DNA of 64,000 bases from Brachybacterium aquaticum. GTDB lineage: Bacteria > Actinomycetota > Actinomycetes > Actinomycetales > Dermabacteraceae. A program made the position numbers and the translations under genes. Positions 16,096 to 23,642 of this stretch are shown here, piece after piece. The stretch spans positions 620,001 to 684,000 of the forward strand of contig NZ_JACHLZ010000001.1 of the NCBI RefSeq assembly GCF_014204755.1, given 5' to 3'. The notes beneath the pieces were generated by a model that had not been told where the DNA came from, did not search any database, and saw only the letters and a list, made by a program, of their open reading frames with translations. The first letter of the stretch is position 1. Each line of letters opens with the position of its first letter.

Positions 16096-16341
16096 ACGAT
16101 CGACCTGGACGCCCTGTCCTACCGCCACCTCACCGCGCACGGCGTGTCCTTCGGGTTCTCCCGCCACTTCGAGTCGGCGCCGATCCTCGAGGACCTGCGC
16201 CCCGTGCTGCTGCCCGCGGCCGGTCGCGGCGAGATCCGCCCGGTCATCGACCGCACGGTGGGCATCGAGCAGTTCGGCGAGGTCACCGAGGTGCTCCGCT
16301 CCGGCGACGCCGTCGGCAAGCTGGTCATGACCTTCGCCTGA
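16096..16341 (+). pseudogene. C-terminal remnant of a zinc-binding (MDR) dehydrogenase
   Basis: The 81 residues TIDLDALSYRHLTAHGVSFG ... RPVIDRTVGIEQFGEVTEVL ... GKLVMTFA match the last part of medium-chain alcohol dehydrogenase / quinone oxidoreductase proteins, including the usual C-terminal GK(L/I)V strand. The GroES-like domain and Rossmann core are missing. The sequence upstream of 16096 is open but arginine-rich and unrelated, and no start codon with a ribosome site is present. It is best read as a gene remnant. Two hairpins follow. Confidence 0.65.
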
Positions 16342-16350
16342 TCCCGCTCC

Positions 16351-16408
16351 CCGGGACCCGGTCCCGGAGACTTCGCGAGGCCGGTGCTGCAGCTGCAGCA
16401 CCGGCCTC
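16351..16408 (+). terminator. two hairpins, the second a 32-bp perfect palindrome
   Basis: The first hairpin is CCGGGAC-CCG-GTCCCGG (16351-16367). The second, at 16377-16408, is a perfect palindrome with arms starting GAGGCCGGTGCTGCAG. They follow the dehydrogenase remnant by 10 bp and 36 bp. Both look like retained terminators of the lost gene. Confidence 0.65.
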
Positions 16409-16418
16409 GTCGTCGTGC

Positions 16419-16490
16419 GGGCGGCCGACGGGCTCCATCTCCTCTCGGGGCGGCCGACGGGCTCCGCCCCCGAGGGGCGGCCGACGGGCC
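16419..16490. repeat. three copies of GGGCGGCCGACGGGCTCC-type repeat
   Basis: Copies start at 16419, 16448 and 16475 (the last diverges after GGGCGGCCGACGGGCC). They fill the spacer after the hairpins and before the convergent hydrolase stop codon. This is the same motif family as the larger array at 31594-31695. Confidence 0.8.
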
Positions 16491-16497
16491 GCGCCGC

Positions 16498-17277
16498 TCA
16501 GGCCGAGCGGGCGACGTCCGCGGCGAGCCTCGCCGGCCAGCGCTCCACGTCCACGCGGGTCCTCGCGACCTGCAGCTCCGTGCCCGGCCACAGCGCCGCG
16601 AGCGCCTGCGCCGTCGAGAGCGGATGGGCAGGGTCCTCGCTCCACGCCAGGATCGTGGTCGGGATCCGCAGCGCGGCGAGCTGCTGCGGCGAGGGCAGAT
16701 CGCTCGCCGCGGCGCCGCGCAGCACCGAGGGCAGCAGGTCTCCGGGGACGTCGGGCATCGTGTCCGGGGTGCCCTCGGTCGCCGGCGGCACCGGCGCCTG
16801 CGCCTGCACCCGGCGCAGGAAGTCCGCGCCGTGCAGCTCCACCTGCGTCGCGGTGCGCACGTACTCGTCGGCCTTCGCCGCCCGTGTCTCCCACGCCGTC
16901 GGCGGGGCCATCAGGGTCAGACCTCGGAACCGCTCCGGGGCGCGCACCGCGGCGTGCAGCAGCGTCGCGCAGCCCATCGACGGCCCCACCCCGTGCACCG
17001 CCTCGCCGGGGAACACCGCATCCAGCAGGGCGAGCAGGTCCTGGGCGAGGTGGTCCCAGCGGTAGTCCTCGGGGACGGTGCGCCCGGTCGAGGCGCCGTG
17101 GCCGCGTGCGTCGAAGCGCAGCAGGCGGGTGCCGGACAGGCCCCGTCCGAGGTCGAGGTCGAGCACGCGATCGCGGGCCCGGCTCGAGGTCAGTCCGTGC
17201 AGCTGCACCACCGGGACCCCGCCCTCGTCGCTCAGCTCGAGCGCGAGGCGGGCACCGGGGGCGTCGAAGGTCGTCAT
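16498..17277 (-). CDS. alpha/beta hydrolase, catalytic His not apparent
   Basis: The 259-residue protein has VPVVQLHGLTSSRARDRVLD, RFDARGHGASTG, the nucleophile elbow GPSMG (about residues 110-114) in HGVGPSMGCATLLHAA, and an Asp in ILAWSEDPAHP. The usual C-terminal His (before VERWP) is replaced by Arg (RTRVDVERWP), so the triad looks incomplete or uses another His. The start ATG at 17277 has no Shine-Dalgarno sequence; TACAGT lies 6 bp upstream, suggesting a leaderless mRNA. It is divergent from, and only 19 bp away from, the condensation-GNAT gene. Confidence 0.8.
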   Translation of the reverse strand: MTTFDAPGARLALELSDEGGVPVVQLHGLTSSRARDRVLDLDLGRGLSGTRLLRFDARGHGASTGRTVPEDYRWDHLAQDLLALLDAVFPGEAVHGVGPSMGCATLLHAAVRAPERFRGLTLMAPPTAWETRAAKADEYVRTATQVELHGADFLRRVQAQAPVPPATEGTPDTMPDVPGDLLPSVLRGAAASDLPSPQQLAALRIPTTILAWSEDPAHPLSTAQALAALWPGTELQVARTRVDVERWPARLAADVARSA

Positions 17278-17282
17278 CGGGC

Positions 17283-17289
17283 TACTGTA
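17283..17289. promoter_or_regulatory. single -10 element shared by two divergent leaderless genes
   Basis: TACTGTA at this position reads as TACTGT on the plus strand (8 bp before the ATG at 17297) and as TACAGT on the minus strand (6 bp before the ATG at 17277). With 19 bp between the two start codons, both genes seem to be transcribed from overlapping -10 elements, so RNA polymerase could serve only one at a time. Confidence 0.6.
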
Positions 17290-17296
17290 GGCCGCT

Positions 17297-19066
17297 ATGA
17301 GGCTGTCCAACGTCGCCCACCTGCGGCTCCCGTTCGGACGGCTGCGGGGGCTCGACGTCTCCGTCGCCCCCACCGGGGTCCGTCTGCCGCTGTCCTTCGA
17401 CCAGGCCCGCCATGCCGCCGCCGGCGACCGGCCCGGCTCCTGGATGGCCATCTGCTTCACCCTCCCCGCCCCCGTCGACCCGGACCGGCTCGCCGCGGCG
17501 TGGCTCGCCGTCATCGCCCGCCACGGCACCCTGCGCACCGTCATGACGCAGGAGCCGGGAGAGCCGGGAGGGGCCGGCGCGCTGCAGCTCCACGAGGCCG
17601 AGGTGACCGGCAGCGCCTGGGTCGATCACCCCATCGGCCCGGGCCAGGCCGTGCACGAGGCGCTGCAGCAGGTGCTGGACCGCACCTGCACGCCGCTGTC
17701 CGCCCCCGCCCACCGGCTGTGCCTGCTGGAGACCGTGCTGCGCCCCACCGTGGTCATCGCGGCGGACCACTCCCACACCGACATGTGGTCCATGCTCGTG
17801 ATACTGCGGGACCTGCTCTCCGAGCTCGACGGCACCCCCTCGCCGGAGGCGGTCCCCGCCTTCGTCGAGCACACCCGCTCGCTGGTCGAGCGACCGCCCG
17901 CCCCCGAGGAGGTCCACCGCCGCTGGGCCGAGATCCTCGGCGCGAGCGGGGACGTCATGCCGCGCTTCCCGCTGCCGCTCGGGGAGAGCGGCCCCCACCC
18001 CGAGCGGGTCGAGGTGCGGGACGTGCTGGACGTGGACGAGAGCTCCGCCCTGTCCGCACAGGCGCGGGCCGACGGGGTCTCGACCCTGTCCGAGGTGGTC
18101 TCGGCGATGACCGCGATCACCCTCGACATGGTCGGCGAGCCGCTGCGCGCCGTGTTCCCCGTGCACAGCCGCTACGAGGCGCGCTGGCACGACGCGGTGG
18201 GCTGGTTCATCGCCAACTCCGTGATCGAGTCCGCCGATCCCGACCCCGCAGCCTGCGCCGCCGCGGTGAAGGAGGCCGTGCGGCTCGGCTCCTGGCCGCT
18301 CGCGGAGGTGATGGCGCCGTGGGGCGGGATGCCCGAGGCGCCGGGCATGTTCGCCGTGTCCTGGCTGGACCTGCGCCGCCTGCCCGTGCACGTGGACGCC
18401 GCGGGCCTGGAGGCGCAGTACGTGGGCGCCGAGACCCGGCCCGACGGCGTGATGCTCTGGTTCATCCTGGACGATTCCGGTCTGCACCTTCGCTGCCGCT
18501 ACCCGGACACCGACGAGGCCCGTGCGAGCGTGGGCGGCTGGCTCGATGCGCTGGTGCTCGCCCTGCGGGACCGTGCCGCGGCCTCCGTGCGCGGCGAGCT
18601 GCATGTGGGGGAGCGCACCTTCCGGGTGCGCCGCGCCCGCCGCGAGGACGTGCCCGCGATGGTCGCCCTGCTCGCGGACGATGAGTTCGGTGCCGAGCGG
18701 GAGGACACCGGCGACCACACCCGCTACGAGAAGGTCCTGGACCTGCTCAGCCGCGACCGCACCCATCTGCTCGCCGTCGTCACCGACGAGGCCGGTCGCG
18801 TGGTCGGCACCGAGCAGCTGACCATCATCCCCGGCCTCTCCCGCGCCGGCACCACAAGACTGCAGATCGAGGGAGTCCGCATCGCCCGCACGGAGCGCTC
18901 CGGCGGGCTCGGCACCGCGATGCTCGAATGGGCCCACGAGCACGGCCGCACCCGCGGTGCGACCCTCGCCCAGCTCGCCACCGACGCCTCCCGCACCCGC
19001 GCGCACGCCTTCTACGAGCGGCTCGGTTACGCGCCCTCCCATATCGGGTACAAGCGGGCGCTGTGA
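17297..19066 (+). CDS. condensation-domain acyltransferase fused to a GNAT acetyltransferase
   Basis: The 589-residue protein has two parts. Residues 1-430 look like an NRPS condensation / PapA-type acyltransferase domain with the HxxxD active site as H158-SHT-D162 (AADHSHTDMWS), an N-terminal half starting LSFDQARHA, and a latch-like region FAVSWLDLRRLPV. Residues 442-589 form a GNAT domain: TFRVRRARREDVPAMVALLA, the acetyl-CoA loop RTERSGGLGTAM, and AHAFYERLGYAPSHIGYKRA. No adenylation or carrier domain is present, so it likely acylates or acetylates a free metabolite or carrier partner; the substrates are unknown. Confidence 0.82.
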   Translation: MRLSNVAHLRLPFGRLRGLDVSVAPTGVRLPLSFDQARHAAAGDRPGSWMAICFTLPAPVDPDRLAAAWLAVIARHGTLRTVMTQEPGEPGGAGALQLHEAEVTGSAWVDHPIGPGQAVHEALQQVLDRTCTPLSAPAHRLCLLETVLRPTVVIAADHSHTDMWSMLVILRDLLSELDGTPSPEAVPAFVEHTRSLVERPPAPEEVHRRWAEILGASGDVMPRFPLPLGESGPHPERVEVRDVLDVDESSALSAQARADGVSTLSEVVSAMTAITLDMVGEPLRAVFPVHSRYEARWHDAVGWFIANSVIESADPDPAACAAAVKEAVRLGSWPLAEVMAPWGGMPEAPGMFAVSWLDLRRLPVHVDAAGLEAQYVGAETRPDGVMLWFILDDSGLHLRCRYPDTDEARASVGGWLDALVLALRDRAAASVRGELHVGERTFRVRRARREDVPAMVALLADDEFGAEREDTGDHTRYEKVLDLLSRDRTHLLAVVTDEAGRVVGTEQLTIIPGLSRAGTTRLQIEGVRIARTERSGGLGTAMLEWAHEHGRTRGATLAQLATDASRTRAHAFYERLGYAPSHIGYKRAL

Positions 19067-19078
19067 GCCGCGCGCGAC

Positions 19079-19570
19079 TCACCCCTGCGCAGCGGCCTCC
19101 AGCCGGGCGAGGTCGAGCTTCGTCTGGGTCATGAGCTCGCGGGTCACGGCCTCGGCGTGGGGACCGGCGAGCAGCTCATCGAGCCGTCGCGGCGTGATCT
19201 GCCAGGACAGCCCGAAGCGGTCCACGCACCAGCCGCACTGGGACTCCCGGCCCCCGTCGGCCGTGAGCGCCGCCCAGAAGCGGTCGATCTCCTCCTGCGT
19301 GTCCACGGCGACCACCATCGAGACCGCCTCGGAGAGGGTGAAGTGCGGGCCGCCGTTCAGCAGCGTGTACGGCACGCCCGCGAGCTCGACGTCGACCGTG
19401 AGCGGCTGCCCGGCCATGTCGGGACCGTCCGGCGGGCCGCCGGCCTTCTCGTAGCGGGTCCGGCCGGTGATCCGGGAGCCCGGGAGCAGCGAGACGTAGA
19501 AGTCGGCGGCCTCGTCGATGCGGCCGTCGAACCACAGGCAGGTCCTCACCGCGATGTGCGATGTGCTCAT
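19079..19570 (-). CDS. VOC family protein, PhnB-like
   Basis: The 163-residue protein starts MSTSHIAVRTCLWFDGRIDE and has DFYVSLLPGSRITGRTRYE, VDVELAGVPYTLLNGGPHFT and the family signature CGWCVDRFGLSWQITP. This is the PhnB / 3-demethylubiquinone-methyltransferase-like branch of the vicinal-oxygen-chelate superfamily, mostly of unknown function. GGAGG lies about 8 bp before the ATG at 19570. It converges on the condensation-GNAT gene (12 bp apart) and diverges from another VOC gene. Confidence 0.82.
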   Translation of the reverse strand: MSTSHIAVRTCLWFDGRIDEAADFYVSLLPGSRITGRTRYEKAGGPPDGPDMAGQPLTVDVELAGVPYTLLNGGPHFTLSEAVSMVVAVDTQEEIDRFWAALTADGGRESQCGWCVDRFGLSWQITPRRLDELLAGPHAEAVTRELMTQTKLDLARLEAAAQG

Positions 19571-19616
19571 GCGGGCATCCTCCCCCTCCTGCCGGGGCAG
19601 GTCTACCCTGCGGAGC

Positions 19617-20054
19617 ATGAGCATCCACATGGAGAACGTCGGGATCGCGGTGCGCGACCTCGACGAGGCGATCACGTTCTTCACCGACCTGGGCCTCAGC
19701 GTGCTCGGCACCGACGAGGTGCAGGGGGAGTGGGCGGAGACCGCCGTGGGCCTGGACGGCAACCACGCACGGATCGCGTTGCTCGGCACCCCCGACGGCA
19801 GCGGCCAGCTGGAGCTGTTCGAGTACCTCCACCCCGCAGCCCTCGAGACCGCGCCGACCCGGCCGCACGAGATCGGCATGCACCGCGTCGCCTTCCGCGT
19901 GGACGACCTCGATGCGGCGCTCGAGATCGCGGCGCGCCACGGCTGCCATCCGGTGCGGGGCGTGGCGACCTACGAGGACGTGTACCGCCTGACCTACCTG
20001 CGCGGCCCGAGCGGGATCCTCGTCATGCTCGCCCAGGACCTGCGCGGCGCCTGA
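19617..20054 (+). CDS. VOC family protein (glyoxalase / epimerase-like)
   Basis: The 145-residue product has the glyoxalase-fold repeats: MENVGIAVRDLDEAITFFTD, GQLELFEYLHP, IGMHRVAFRVDDLDAALEIA and the C-terminal VYRLTYLRGPSGILVMLAQ with the metal-side Glu/Gly segment. It may act as a dioxygenase, glyoxalase or epimerase; the substrate is unclear. TACCCT (19604-19609) lies 7 bp before the ATG and there is no clear ribosome site, suggesting a leaderless transcript. It lies opposite the PhnB-like gene with 46 bp between the starts. Confidence 0.78.
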   Translation: MSIHMENVGIAVRDLDEAITFFTDLGLSVLGTDEVQGEWAETAVGLDGNHARIALLGTPDGSGQLELFEYLHPAALETAPTRPHEIGMHRVAFRVDDLDAALEIAARHGCHPVRGVATYEDVYRLTYLRGPSGILVMLAQDLRGA

Positions 20055-20076
20055 CCGGCAGGGCGGCGGGGCGCGG

Positions 20077-20112
20077 GGCCCGTCGGCCGACGAACCCGCC
20101 TGCCGACGGGCC
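20077..20112. terminator. bidirectional terminator built from the GGCCGACGGG motif
   Basis: GGCCCGTCGGC (20077-20087) pairs perfectly with GCCGACGGGCC (20102-20112) across a 14-nt loop, between two convergent genes. Both arms are copies of the spacer repeat motif, which shows how the motif can serve as a terminator stem. Confidence 0.65.
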
Positions 20113-20124
20113 TGTCGGCCGACG

Positions 20125-21144
20125 TCAGGCGCCCGCGGGCTTCCAGCCGAGCAGCGGCCCGAGCCGGGTGGCGATGTCGGTGAGGATCTGGACGTAGTCC
20201 TCGTGCGCGAAGCTGAAGGGGAGGGCGAAGGCGACCTCGTCGACCTCGCGGAAGCCCGCGTGGTCCCACAGCTGCTCGGCGATCTCCTCGCTCGTGCCCA
20301 CGAGGTCCGGCGCGAACATCATCCCGCGCGGTCCCTGCGGGGTGGCGGTGCGGGGCAGGCGCTCGGCGACGTAGGCGCGGTACTTCTCCGCCTGCTCGGC
20401 GGTCGCGGAGTCGGTGGGGATGACGACCAGGCCCTGCGAGGCGCGCGTCCCGCCCGCGGCGCGGTAGGCGCGGATCTGGGAGGCCTGCACGGCGGCGAAG
20501 TCCGGCTCCTCGTCGGCCTCGGGGAAGATCACGCTCGAGGAGAGCAGGTTCAGCCCGTGGGCGCCCGCCCATTCGGCCGAGCCGAGGCTGCCCGCCCCAT
20601 ACCAGAGCCGTTCGCGCAGCCCGGGGGAGTGAGGCTCGACGCGGGAGGAGAACTCCTCGACCACGCCCTGCTTCCCCTCCAGCTCGCGCACCCGATCACC
20701 GGCCAGGTAGCTCGCCAGGCGCTCCACGCGGGTCTTGGAGAAGTCCTCGACCTCGGCGGTGTCCGGGTAGAGGGCGTCCTTGACGGTGTCCCACTGCATC
20801 GGGGTGCCGACGCTGACGCCGGGGTTGATCCGCCCGCCCGAGAGCACGTCGACGGTGGCGAGATCCTCGGCCAGGCGCAGCGGGTTCTCCCAGCCCAGCG
20901 GCGTCACCGCGGTGCCGAGCTCGATGCGGGAGGTGCGCTGGGTCGCCGCGGCCATCACCGCGATCGGGGAGGATATCCCGAACTGCAGATGGCGGTGGCG
21001 CAGCCAGGCGCTGTCGAAGCCCAGCTGCTCGCCGAGCTCGATGATCGACAGGGTCGACTCGTGCCCGGCCCCGGGATCGGCGGGATCGAACAGCCCGATC
21101 GTGAGGAAGCCGAGACGGCGCAGGGGCTGGGAGCGATCGGGCAT
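20125..21144 (-). CDS. LLM class flavin-dependent oxidoreductase
   Basis: A 339-residue bacterial luciferase-like monooxygenase. It has LGFLTIGLFDPADPG, QLGFDSAWLRHRHLQFGISS, RIELGTAVTPLGWENPLRLA, ATVDVLSGGRINPGVSVG and LVGTSEEIAEQLWDHAGF, which together form the TIM-barrel FMN site and the usual segment near the C-terminus. Such enzymes oxidise thioethers, alkanesulfonates, aldehydes or dibenzothiophene-like compounds with a separate FMN reductase; the flavin reductase at 29322-29816 is not adjacent. GGAAGG lies 8 bp before the ATG. The substrate is unknown. Confidence 0.85.
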   Translation of the reverse strand: MPDRSQPLRRLGFLTIGLFDPADPGAGHESTLSIIELGEQLGFDSAWLRHRHLQFGISSPIAVMAAATQRTSRIELGTAVTPLGWENPLRLAEDLATVDVLSGGRINPGVSVGTPMQWDTVKDALYPDTAEVEDFSKTRVERLASYLAGDRVRELEGKQGVVEEFSSRVEPHSPGLRERLWYGAGSLGSAEWAGAHGLNLLSSSVIFPEADEEPDFAAVQASQIRAYRAAGGTRASQGLVVIPTDSATAEQAEKYRAYVAERLPRTATPQGPRGMMFAPDLVGTSEEIAEQLWDHAGFREVDEVAFALPFSFAHEDYVQILTDIATRLGPLLGWKPAGA

Positions 21145-21212
21145 CAGGGGGCCTTCCGACGAGGGTGGAGTGCCCTCATCGTAGTGACGAGCCCTGGTGA
21201 CGTCCCGGGCGC

Positions 21213-21455
21213 TCAGAGGTTGTTCAGCGCGCGCTCGGCGGGGATCGTGCCGTCCTGCCAGGGGGTCAGGACCCACACCACGACGTAGGCGACGGGGCCG
21301 AGGACCGGCAGGGCGAACGAGAGCAGGACGAGCAGGCGCATGAGCCACACGTTCAGGCCCGTGAGCTCGGCGAGACCGCCGGCGATGCCTCCGACGAGTC
21401 GCTGGGGGCCGCGTCGGTAGCGGAAGCCGCGGAGGGTGGCGAAGAAGGAGTTCAT
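21213..21455 (-). CDS. PspC domain membrane protein
   Basis: The 80-residue protein has the PspC signature: an N-terminal FRYRRGPQRLVGGIAGGLAE, LNVWLMRLLVLLSFALPVLG and PVAYVVVWVLTPWQ. Two hydrophobic segments anchor it. PspC proteins link envelope stress to the phage-shock response in other bacteria; here it is a stand-alone small protein. TAGGGT (21463-21468 on the plus strand reads ACCCTA) lies 7 bp before the ATG without a ribosome site, so the transcript is probably leaderless. Confidence 0.85.
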   Translation of the reverse strand: MNSFFATLRGFRYRRGPQRLVGGIAGGLAELTGLNVWLMRLLVLLSFALPVLGPVAYVVVWVLTPWQDGTIPAERALNNL

Positions 21456-21549
21456 GGCAACGACCCTAGGCTCGAGAGGGCCGAAGGGCACTGGGGATGT
21501 CCCCCGTCCGCGGCCCGGGATCGCCTCCGGGGTCAGCGCCCGCTGCGGC

Positions 21550-22410
21550 TCAGGCGGTGGCGGGCCAGGCGTTGGGGACGCAGCCCTGCAGGTCCATCGA
21601 CTGCTGCAGCATCACCGGCGCGGGGTCGCCGTCCGCCGGGCAGGTCGCGTGCCCGTGCCCGAGGAAGTGTCCCACCTCGTGGTTGATCATGTAGGCGCGG
21701 TACTCGCCGAGGTCTTCGTAGGTCGGGGTGGCGTGCAGCCAGCGATCGGAGTTCAGTGCCACGTCCGGGCCGATCCGGCAGCTCCACAGCCCGCCGGTGC
21801 GCGCCGGGAGGCACAGCTCGTCGACGGTCGGCGGGGACGCGATCGAGATCGTCATCTCCGCCTCCTCCTCGCTGCCCACCCGCTGGAAGACGGCGCCCTC
21901 GGTGCCGTGCCAGCTGCGCTCGTCCGCGAGGACGGCCGCGATCTGTGCGGCGGCCTCGTCGGCCGAGATCCCGATCCCGTCCTCGACCCGCACCGCATAG
22001 GTGCGCGGCGCGCTCGCTGCGCCGCCCATGTCGGAGGCCCCGCCCGCATCGGACGCGCCGCCCGCATCGCTCGCCGCGGGCGCGACCCCGGCGGGGTCCT
22101 CGGCAGCGGCGAGGGTCCAGGTCCCCGCGCCGACGGTGTCCGTACGGGTGATGTCCCCGGACGCCTCGGCCGTCTCCGCCTCCGGGGTCGCCCCGGCCTT
22201 GCCGCCTCCGTCCGACGGGGCGGTCCCCGCCGGACCGCCGCTGACGTGCGGGCCGGCATCCTGGGCGGCGCCGTCTGCGCCGTTCGCGCGCACCAGCTGG
22301 ACCGTCGCGATCACGAGGACCACGAGCAGCAGGGCGACCAGGATCGTGCGGACCAGGCGCCCGCGTCGGGTGAGGCGGAGTCGGGTGCGGGGAGGGGCGG
22401 GCGTGCTCAT
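21550..22410 (-). CDS. DUF3152-like membrane-anchored metzincin-type protein
   Basis: The 286-residue protein has a short basic N-terminus, one membrane helix (about residues 19-42, LVRTILVALLLVVLVIATVQ), a Gly/Ala/Ser-rich linker with a degenerate SDAGGA repeat (about 110-130), and a C-terminal domain. That domain ends in H244-E-V-G-H248-F-L-G-H-G-H254, a full HExxHxxGxxH zinc-binding motif, with cysteines around it for disulfides. DUF3152 proteins are actinobacterial; protease activity is inferred from the motif. Its ATG overlaps the end of the upstream plsC-like gene by 4 bp, so the two are coupled. Confidence 0.78.
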   Translation of the reverse strand: MSTPAPPRTRLRLTRRGRLVRTILVALLLVVLVIATVQLVRANGADGAAQDAGPHVSGGPAGTAPSDGGGKAGATPEAETAEASGDITRTDTVGAGTWTLAAAEDPAGVAPAASDAGGASDAGGASDMGGAASAPRTYAVRVEDGIGISADEAAAQIAAVLADERSWHGTEGAVFQRVGSEEEAEMTISIASPPTVDELCLPARTGGLWSCRIGPDVALNSDRWLHATPTYEDLGEYRAYMINHEVGHFLGHGHATCPADGDPAPVMLQQSMDLQGCVPNAWPATA

Positions 22411-23048
22411 GCGGTCGGTCCGTCCTCGGTGGGAGCCGGTCCGTCCCCAGTGGGAGCCGGTCCGGTGCCGTCCTCGGCGGCGCCCTCCTCCTCCCGCAGC
22501 CGCGGCTCGACCCGGTTCTCGGGGAGGTAGCCGGACTCGTCGGCGAAGAACGCGCGGATGCGGTCCATGTCCGCGCGGACGTCGCCGGTGAGGTCGAAGG
22601 TGGGGCCCAGTCCCGTGGTCATGGTGGTGCGGTCCACGAAGCCGAGCGTCACCGGCAGTCCCGTCGCCCGCGCGATCCGGTAGAAGCCGGACTTCCAGTG
22701 CGTGTGCCCGCTGCGGGTGCCGTCGGGCGTGATGACCAGGCCGAACACCTTTCCGGCATGGACCTCGGAGATCACCTCGTCGAGCACGCGGCTCGGGTCG
22801 CGGCGGTCCACCGGGATCCCGCCGAGGGCGCGCATGACCGGGCCCTTCCAGCCGGTGAACAGCGTGTGCTTGCCCAGCCAGCGCAGCTTCACGCGCAGGC
22901 GCCACCCGATCGCGAGCATGAACACGAAGTCCCAGTTGGAGGTGTGCGGGGCGCCGATGAAGATCGTGGGTCGGTCCGGGACCCGCTCGACGACGAGCTT
23001 CCACGGTCCCAGGGCCCAGAACGCACGGGCGATGAGCTGACGGAGCAT
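22407..23048 (-). CDS. PlsC-type 1-acylglycerol-3-phosphate acyltransferase family protein
   Basis: The 213-residue protein has the HX4D acyltransferase motif HTSNWD (about residues 37-42 in IGAPHTSNWDFVFM), a GTR block in TPDGTRSGHTHWKSGFY, and GLPVTLGFVDRTTMTTGLG. These enzymes acylate glycerophosphate lipids or related acceptors at the membrane; this subgroup is short and of uncertain acceptor. The start is placed at the ATG at 23048, because TAGGTT lies 6 bp upstream (a leaderless pattern); a GTG two codons earlier would have no space for a -10. The C-terminal tail contains repeats GPAPTGDGPAPTEDGP. Confidence 0.78.
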   Translation of the reverse strand: MLRQLIARAFWALGPWKLVVERVPDRPTIFIGAPHTSNWDFVFMLAIGWRLRVKLRWLGKHTLFTGWKGPVMRALGGIPVDRRDPSRVLDEVISEVHAGKVFGLVITPDGTRSGHTHWKSGFYRIARATGLPVTLGFVDRTTMTTGLGPTFDLTGDVRADMDRIRAFFADESGYLPENRVEPRLREEEGAAEDGTGPAPTGDGPAPTEDGPTA

Positions 23049-23131
23049 GGCCACAACCTAGAGCAGGAAGGGCCCTGCGACCGGCACATACGCGGCGGAA
23101 GCGGACACCTGTCGCCGTCAGCCGTCAGGCG

Positions 23132-23581
23132 TCAGCCGTCGGCCGGCCGGCGCCGGGTCCGCTTCAGGTCCGCGCGGCGCTTCTTCGCCTCGAGCCGCCG
23201 ACGGCGCGAACCCGCGGTGGGGCGCGTCACGCGGCGCGGCACCTCGGGGGCGACCGCCTCGCGCAGCAGCGCGGCCAGCCGTTCCCGAGCCTCTCGACGG
23301 TTCTGCCGCTGGGAGCGCTGGGTCGACGCCGTCACGGTCAGCACGGTCCCGGAGCGCCCGGACAGGCGCGGGGCGAGGTTCTCGAGCACCCGTGCGCGCT
23401 GCCGCGGATCCAGCGCCGTGGTCGTCGCGAGGTCCAGGCTCAGCTGCACCCGCGAGTCGGCCGTGTTCACGCCCTGACCGCCCGGTCCCGAGGAATGGGA
23501 GAACTGCTCGGTGAGCTCCGCCGCGGGGATGCGCACGCCACGGGGTGCTCCGGGGCCCGGGTCCACGCGCAGATCGTCCAC
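23132..23581 (-). CDS. arfB: ArfB-type peptidyl-tRNA hydrolase (ribosome rescue)
   Basis: The 149-residue protein has the release-factor GGQ motif in SHSSGPGGQGVNTADSRVQL and a basic C-terminal tail (SRRRRLEAKKRRADLKRTRR), the two parts of ArfB/YaeJ: catalysis and binding in the empty mRNA channel of stalled ribosomes. It lacks the codon-recognition domain of RF1/RF2, as expected. The start is a GTG at 23581 (VDDLRVDPGPG). Its position next to a peptide-release-like gene is not informative. The 3' spacer has short CGTCAGCCGTC repeats. Confidence 0.85.
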   Translation of the reverse strand: MDDLRVDPGPGAPRGVRIPAAELTEQFSHSSGPGGQGVNTADSRVQLSLDLATTTALDPRQRARVLENLAPRLSGRSGTVLTVTASTQRSQRQNRREARERLAALLREAVAPEVPRRVTRPTAGSRRRRLEAKKRRADLKRTRRRPADG

Positions 23582-23642
23582 CCCACCAGTGTGCCCCCTC
23601 GGAGCCCTTCCGAGCCGAGGCGCCCGCTGGCACGATGGCGCA

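Noticed and set aside
23132..23581. Release factor RF1/RF2 instead of ArfB
   Set aside because: The protein is 149 residues, lacks the codon-recognition domain and has the basic tail, so it fits ArfB.
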